64,000 bases of DNA, from assembly GCA_028015205.1 (NCBI GenBank), contig CM051514.1, positions 4,154,001 through 4,218,000 on the forward strand. The letters run 5' to 3'. Shown here piece after piece: positions 42,201 through 51,200 of the stretch. The stretch is from Mytilisepta virgata. Lineage: Eukaryota > Mollusca > Bivalvia > Mytilida > Mytilidae. The notes beneath the pieces are model-generated. The model was given only the letters and a program-made list of their open reading frames with translations, ran no database searches and was not told where the DNA came from. Position 1 is the first letter of the stretch, and the number at the start of each line of letters is the position of its first letter. Both the position numbers and the translations under genes were made by a program.

Positions 42201-45200
42201 TGCCAGAGCCAAACATAGTTTAACATAGGATCATATGGGGAATTTAATTGAAGATCTTGTCTGAAACTACTAGGCCAATTGGAACAAAACTTGGCAGCAG
42301 TGGTCCTTAGGTGCTCCTCTTTCAGAAATATATCCGATGACCCGGCCCGTCATCCAAGATGGCCACCAGAGCTGAACATAGTGTAACAAGACTATTAAGA
42401 TCTTGTCTGAAACCACTTGGCCAATTGGAAGAAAACTTTGCAGCAATGGTCCTTAGGTGGTCCTCTTTCAGAATTATATCTTATGACCCCACCCATTATC
42501 CAAGATGGCCACTAGAGCCAAACATAGTTTAATATAAGACCAATAAAGATCTTCTTTTCTGAAACCACTGGGCTAGTTGGAAGAAAACTTGGCTGCAATG
42601 GTATTTACATGTAGGTGGTCCTCTTCAGAATTATATTCGATAACCCCACCTGTAATCCAAGATGGGTGCCAGAGCCGATCATATTTGAACATAGGACACT
42701 ATGGGAAATTTACTTTAATATCTTATCTGAAACCACTGAGCCAATTGGAACAAAACTTAGCAGCAATGGTCCTTTAGTGGTCCTCTTTCAGAATTTTATC
42801 CGATGGCCCCAGCCCACCGTCCAAAATTGCCACCAGAGCTGAACATTGTTAGATATAGTACCCTGACATGGAGTAATATTAATCAGCATGACAAGATCTA
42901 CCTACCCTGAAATTTTGAAGGAAATCCCAAAACCCATTTAGGAGTTATTGCCCTTTTTTCGTCAAATTTTCAAAATTTAACATTTTTCGTCATTTATCTC
43001 CAAAACTATTTGAGATAGAAGTGAAATGTAAATTTGAAAAAAGTTTGCCCTGTTGAGGTCTACATACACTGAAATTTTAAAGGAAATCCCAATACCCATT
43101 TAGGAGTTATTGCCCTTTTTTTTCAAATAAATTTTTCCTGAACAATTGAACCAATTGCAACAAACTTGGTCAAATAGTTGATTAATTGTCCACTAAAAAC
43201 CAGACTCCAGGTGAGCGATACAGGCTCTGGTGAGCCTCTTGTTTCATCTTTGTTTACTTTTAAAAATCTTCTATTCTGAAACTACACAATCAATTTCAGC
43301 TGAAAGATCCTTAGGGTATCTTGTATAAATTTTGTGTTTTATTTTCTTGTCCATCGAGAAACATGGCTGCCATAGCTAAAGATAGAACATAGGTGAAAAT
43401 GCACATTTTGGCTCACATGTCGAAAACTAAAGCAGTTAGAGCAAAACTGACAAGTAGTAAAAATGTTTTTGAGGTCAAGATCTACCTGCCATGAAATTTT
43501 CAGACGAATCAATCAACCGATTTTGGGTTATTACCCTGAATTATTAATTTTAAGGAAATTTTGCAGTTTTAGGTTAACTTGAATATTTTTATACATAAAG
43601 ACAAACTGTAAACAGCAAAAATTTTCAGCAAAGTAAGATCTAAAAATAAGTCAAAATGACCAAAATTGTCAATTGACCCCTTATAGGAGTTTTTGCCCTT
43701 GAAAGATTATTTACATGTAAACAGAAAATAATGGTCTGAAATATTGTCACAGATGTTTAGAGCTTAACTTGAATAAATTAAGTGGTAGCTGTACAAGTAA
43801 AATGGAGAGTCAAGGTCATTGAAAATTCCATAGCAAGCAATGAAAAAGTCCCTAGCACATATGTATTTGGGTTAAGGACCTTATAATTTACCTGTATAAG
43901 TCAAAAAAAAAAGGTCAAGAGTCAAGGTCATTGACAAATTCCATGGCAACCGATGAAAAATTCCCAAGCAACCATATCTATTTGGGTTCAGGATTCTATA
44001 TTTTAGCTGTACAGGTCAATATTAAGGAGAAAATTGCGACTGTATACATTAAATAGCAAAAATAATCATTGATGCAAGATCTACACAAAATATAACAGGT
44101 GAGCGATTCAGGCTCTTGGGAGCCTCTTGTTAGCAACATTGGCCATGTTTGTTGATGGATCAAATCTCCGGATGCAATTAAACTATATACCCTAAGGAAC
44201 ATTCAGGTAAAGTTAAGTTGAAATTGGTCTTGCAGTTTCAGAGAAGAAGACTTATAAAAAACAGTAAATGACAAACAAGAGAATTGTGAAAAATTTGTCT
44301 TTCAAGGTTAATCAGTATGTAAGGGGTCAATTGACCATTTTGGTCATATATTGATTTATTTGTAGAACATTTTTACCATTTACACTTTTTCTCTATGTAT
44401 GGTAATATTAAAAATAATAACCTAAAACTGCAAAATTTTCTTAAAATAAACAATTCAGGGCCAATAACCCTACAATAGGTTAACCTATTTGTCTGAAAAT
44501 TTCATGGCAGATAGATCATTTTTACCCCATGTCAGTTTTGCTCTAAATGCTTTAGTTTTATAAGCCAAAAACTGCATTTCAACCCTATGGTCTATTTTTA
44601 GTAATGGCAACCTTGTTTGTTGATGGATCAAATCCCTGGATACAATTTTTAAACTAGATACCCCAAGGAACATCCAGGTAAAGTTTGAAAGTATTTCTGA
44701 AATAGTTTACGACGATGGACGATGACGGACGCCAAGTGATGGCATAAGCTCACATGGCCCTTTGGGCAAGGTGAGCTAAAAATGACGAATATGTAATTCC
44801 AACTCTCCTTGTATATAATGGTCCAAAATAACACTTCCAAATGTCAAATGATTCTGGTTTATTGATGTGCTGAAATTTTTCAAACAAAAACTAGATTGAG
44901 GCAGTCGGAAACGACTACTATCCCAGCATATTGTATCCATGTGCACCTTTTTCACAATCACATCTTTGAATACAGGCCCAAATTTTGGAAATTAAAAAAA
45001 TTCTAAAACCTTACTGTGCATCTTCCTACAATGTTTGACAATACTGTATAGAAATAAAGTGCATAAAATGAAAAATAAAAGAAGAATTTCGTTCACCAGC
45101 TGCAGACCCCAATTTTTTACAATCAAAAACCAAATATTAGAATCAATTGATCAATATGAAAAATGAGATTTGTCTCATCTTCTACCTATAAATGCTAACT

Positions 45201-48200
45201 TTATACCTGGAGGTAATTGTAAGTGTATTTTGTCTACAAATTATTTTTATTCTAGTGTAAATGAGATAGTTTTGTGTGTGAAACAGAGGATTCCAAACAC
45301 GAGGGATTATCTCCCCTCTGTAGAGGTAATCTGGGATACTTCACAAGGTCCAACAATTTCTAATCTACAAAAGACTATAGAAGAACGACTATTTATACCT
45401 TGTGAACATATCGGCATGGCTAAACATTTTCCAAAGAGATTTGATTGGTTAATAATCAGGGAACAACAAAATAAGGTGAGTAAATTTTGTTCATAGGATG
45501 GGATACTCGTTTATCTGTGTCCCACCATCCGTCCATCTGTCATAAAATTTTGGTCCTAGAATTCTCAACAACTATAGACCACAACAATTTCATAGTTGGT
45601 GTGAAGCATGTCCATTATGAGTTGAAAATTGAGTGCCGATTTTGTACCTGTGGCAAAATTTCTATTTAACTATGCCACATTTTTCACCATATAGAATAAG
45701 GTGAACATTTTCATGATTAAGTCTATTTCTCAACTACTGCAATACCTAGACCAACCATATTTGGTTTAAATATAGTTTTCAGTGAGTATATGCCAGCCTG
45801 ACACCTGTCACCTGACCTTGACTTCATTTTTATGTTTGAGTGACTTGCATCAGACCATAACTATTTCTATAAATATGGAAATGGCATATTGTCAGGAATT
45901 TCTGTTTGGACAAGAAATGTAAAAGATATGGCTGATTGGACTTAGGCATTTTTTAACAAAATTTTGTTCTATGTGTTATCTGCAACTCCTCCTACATTAC
46001 TTGCATGATTCTCATGAAACTTTATGGAGTGTCAGATCACATTATGGAGATGTGCATATGTCAGAATTTTCTGTATGGGCAAGTACCTTGAAAAATATGA
46101 TGGTTTGAACTTTGTATAGGCTTCAAAACAGACAGGTCACTGTGGGGGGTGTTAGTCCCTTTCAGGACAATTCTAGTTGGATAATCTTTATTCTTTGTCC
46201 ATGTGCATACTCAGGCAAGACTTTTTGTGTGTCCACTGTTGTGAACACATTTGGGGAATTAAGGAGATTTTGGTCATTCTATTCTTCATACATTTTTAGA
46301 ATCAACTGAAGTAAATGCCGCATAGCAGAAAATCTATTGTTTTCCACATCTTGACAAAACGCTACCCTAGTTTCTGAAATGGTCAGGTATTGAATAATAT
46401 TTAAAATTCAGATTTGATTCAGTTCAGATAATATTGTTTGTTTTATTGATTTTTATAGCTTCCAGGTAAAGGGAAAAAGAAGACACAAAAAACCAATCTT
46501 AGACATGGTCCTTATAATCTACAAGATGGAGATGTTATAGGTGTTAAGGTATGTGTTTAAAACAAAGGTCCCAGATCATTTTATTACCGTTAGCACTTTG
46601 AAGAATGAGATAGATAGCAGCATTTATAGGTTTTTTTTAAATTATCATGTTATCATTATAATCATATAAAATTACATTACTATCAGTGCAGTAAGTTGAT
46701 GATTGCAGTTTAACATTATAGACAGTTATAAATTACATCAGAAATTGTCAATAATGTATAACCTTATGTTAAATTTTTATAGTTCTTTTTTAATCTTGTT
46801 CTCAGATACTCACTTTTTTTTATACGACCGCAAAATTTTTGCGGTCGTATATTGGTATGACGTTGGCGTCGTCATCGTCGTCGTCGTCGTCCGTCGGAGT
46901 CTGTAGACATTTGGTTTTCGCACTATAACTTTAGTATAAGTTAATAGAAATCTATGAAATTTAAACACAAGGTTTATGACCACAAAAGGAAGGTTGGGAT
47001 TGATTTTGGGAGTTTTGGTCCCAACAGTTTAAGAATTAGGGGCCAAAAAAGGGCCCAATAAGCATTTTTCTTGGTTTTAGCACAATAACTCTAGTATAAG
47101 TAAATAGAAATCTATGAAATTTTAACACAAGGTTTATGACCATTTTTTGGAGTTTTGATCCCAACAGTTTAGGAATTAGGGGCTAAAAAAGGGCCCAAAT
47201 AAGCATTTTTCTTGGTTTTTGCACAATAACTTTAGAATAAGTAAATAGAAATGTATGATATTATCTTGGTGGGCTAAGGGAGGTAATCCAAACACATTTA
47301 ATTTTTTTCTTATTTCATATTTCATAAATTAAAAAGGAAATTTCAAATTTCTTTTAGCAAAAAAAGGGGGGTTACAATAAATTTTATTGTTTTTTGGTTT
47401 TTTTTTTTGGGAGGGGGGGGGGGGGGGGGGGTCAATGTGCAACTTCATAGTGTATTGCACAAAAGCTAAAAAAGGGGTAAATTATTTATTTTTTTTTGGG
47501 GGGGGGAATTTTCAATTGCACAGTATTGCACAATAGCAAGAAATCTTCAATTGCACAGTATTGCGCAATAGCAAGAAATTGATATGTGTGCCCAATTTTA
47601 AATTTTAAATTGGTTATTTCTGATTTATATATAAAAACAAATAATACTGATATTGTTTGAATAGGTAAATTAAAAAATTTTAAGTTCTTAGACCACATTA
47701 ATTCTGTGTCAGAAACCTATGCTGTGTCAAATATTTATTCACAATCCAAATTCAGTCTCGTTGGGGGGGTTGTCAGGTCATAATACGGAAAGCCTGACCG
47801 CGGACCATAGTGGGTAACGTGTTTGGAGAATGCCACACTCCCTGCACGCTAAAGACCCCTTCTGTAGTTTTCGAAAAAGAGTAGGCTGATGGCCGCTACA
47901 GGAGGCTAAATTATCCGACCCTACCCAACCATCCTCCTTTTACAGTGGCAGTCAAAATTGGTTCCCCTTTGTGTCCCATCCCACCCCTAATTGAATTGTT
48001 TGATAAATTGAACTGGTTCTCATCATGAAGATGCATGAAATATTTGCCACTGGACGTTAAGCAACAATCAATCAACCAAATTCAGTGCTGTATCAAGCTT
48101 GAATGTTGTGTCCATACTTGCCCCAACTGTTCAGGGTTCGACCTCTGCGGTCGTATCAAGCTGCGCCCAGCGGAGCATTTTATTTTAGAATTATCTTGGT

Positions 48201-51200
48201 GGTTTGGTAGATAATATTTTACTGCTTGATGTGGATTTTTTATATATATATTTTTGCTTATTCAGTAGAAGTTTTGTGCATGTGAATAAAACATGTCATT
48301 GATGTTTAATTTCTTATTTAAGAATTTACAGTTAGAATTAGACAGAAAACATGACTATGGCACGGAGGAGGATGACTTAGGGAAAAGGGAGTTACAAAGA
48401 CAGGATGAGGAAAAGAGGAAACAGTTTGTATCCTACTGAAATTTTAGTGTTTTAGTAATTTTGAAATACCTAAATAGTCAGATTTCCAGGACGTTGTCCA
48501 TTTTAGGGGATGATTTTAAACTAAATGTATCAAGAAGAAAATTATTAATTTATTTTCAGGACTTAAAACTCTGATATCACCTTTTTGTTACCCGGGTGTT
48601 TTCTTTATAATCATATTTATTTTTGTTTACATCAATTTTTGTGGATAGAGAAAAAAAATATATTCCTGGTTTCTTTATTTTTAGCTCACCTGTCAAAGCC
48701 ATGTGAGCTATAGCCATCACTTTGCGTCCTTCGTCCGTCCGTCATTGTCATCGTCATCGTCGTCATCAACATTTCAGATTTTGATTATCTCCTCTGAAAC
48801 TAAAGGGCCAATTGGAGCCAAACTTTGAAGGAATGATGTACTAAAGGTCCTCTATGAAAATCCTCATTTCATTTTAATTGGACGAAAAACATGGCCGCCA
48901 TGGGCAATTCTTGTTTTTGATTGGCTGAAATTTGAAAAATCATCTCTGAAACTACAAGTGCAAATGATTTGTAACTTGATACAATGGATGTTTGTGATGT
49001 CTTCTACAAAAATTCCTCATTTCAACTTGATCCGGCAAAAAACATGGCTGCCATGGGCAATTCTTGTTTCTGATTGGCTGAAATTTTAAAAATCATCTCC
49101 TCTGAAACTACAAGTACAAATGATTTGTAAGTTAAGAAAAATGCTGTTTGTGAGGTCTTGTACAAAGATTCCTCATTTTGTATTGATCGGGCGAAAAACA
49201 TGGCCACCATGGGCAATTCTTGTTTCTGATTGGCTGAAATTTGAAAAATCTTCTTTGAAACTACAAGTGCAAATGGTTTGTAACTATATACAATGGATGT
49301 TTGTGAGGTATTCTACAAGGATTCCTCATTTCAACTTGATCCAGCAAAAAACATGGTTTTCTTGGGCAATTCTTGTTTCTGATAAGCTGAAATTTGAAAA
49401 ATCATCTCCTCTGAAATTACAAGTGCAATTGATTTGTAAGTTGATACAAATTATGTTTGGGAAGTATTCTACAAAGATTCCTCATTTCAACTTGATCTGG
49501 CAAAAAACATGGCTGCCATGGGCAATTCTTGTTTCTGATTGGCTGAAATTTGAAATATCATCTCCTCTGAGACTACAAGTGTAAATGATTTGTAAATTGA
49601 TACAAATGATGTTTGCGAGGTCCTTTCCAAAGATTCCTCGTTTCGTCTTGATTGGCAAAAAACATGTCTGCCATGGGCATTCTTTTTTCTGGTTGGCTGA
49701 AATTTGAAAAATCATCTCGTCTGAGGTCTTCTACAAAGATTCCTCATATCAACTTGATCCGGCCAAAAATATGGCTGCCATGGGCAATTCTTGTTTCTGA
49801 TTGGTTGAAACGTTAAAAATCATCTCACCTGAAACCACAACTGATTTGTAACTTGGTACAAATGATGTTAATGATGAGATCTACCTACCCTGAAATTTTG
49901 AAGGGAATCCCAAATTCTATTTAGGAGTTATTGGTTTGTGTTATTTGAGGTCGGGTTCTGTTACATTTATTTAAGGTTCACCCTTATTCCTGGTCAATTT
50001 TATCAACTTCCTGCCATTACTACCACCATCAGGGAACATATTTTAACATTAACCCTTATGAAAAATAAATCTTCAACAAATTTTCCCTGGACAATTGAAC
50101 CAATTGCAACAAACTTGGTCAAATAGTTGATTAATTGTCCAATGAAAACCCAATCCAATGACTCCAGGTGAGCGATACAGGCTCTGGTGAGCCTCTAGTT
50201 GACTTGATCCGGCAAAAATCATGGCTGCCATGGGCAATTCTTGTTACTGATTAGCTGAAACTTTAAAAATCTTCTGTCCTGAAACTATAAGTGCAAATGA
50301 TTTTTTAACTTGGTACAAATGATTGTTGTGGAGTCCTCCACAAAGTATTCTCAAATCCATTGGCAATTTTGGTTTCCAAATTGAACAAATCCAAAGCTTT
50401 GTTAATTGGTACAAATGATGTGTTTGAGGTCAAAGATTTATCATTTCATCTTCAAAGGGCAAAATAGACAGGCTTGTCTTTACATGAGATTTTTTTGGGC
50501 TATTTGTAAACCAGGTGAGCAATACAGGCTCCTGTGAGCCTCTTTTTTTAATTCAAAATAAAAAAAAAATGAAATTCGTAATTGGTAAAAAAAAAAGTGT
50601 TAAAAGTGGAAAGTTTAATAATCACATATTTTAATTCAAGATAGATTTATGTTAAAGTGAATTGTTGGTGGAAAATTTGATTAATCTAAACCAAAGACCA
50701 TGTGCAACTTAAACAAGACATACTACAGACAAACCTGCTTTAGCGACCACCTGTATTAAGTAATAACTGTCGTAATTTGTCGTCCGTTAATGTAAACTTT
50801 CCACTAAAGATCTTCTCCTCTGAAATCAATTGAAACAAAACTTAGTAATGGTCCTTAGATGGTCCTCTTTCATAATTGTATCCAATGTTCCAACCCACTA
50901 TCCAAGATAGCTGCCACAGCCAAACTTGTTTAACTTAGGACCCTGTTGGAAAATCGACTAAAAAATCTTCTCAAGTATTGTAACCAAACTTGTCAAAAGG
51001 CCCTTTATCAGATATATCCGATGACCTTGACTGCCATCCAAAGATGGCTGCCATAGGTGATGCAAGTTTAACATAGAACCCTATAGGAAATTCACTTAAA
51101 GATCTGTTTGTCTGAAACGACTTAGCCAATTGAAACTTTGCAGCATTGGTCTTTAGGTGCTCCTGTTTCAGAATTATATTGGATAACCTAGATCGCCATC

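Noticed and set aside
49120..49584. 154-codon plus-strand open frame
   Set aside because: Made of family Z units around 'acatggctgccatgggcaat'; the residues repeat with the DNA unit.
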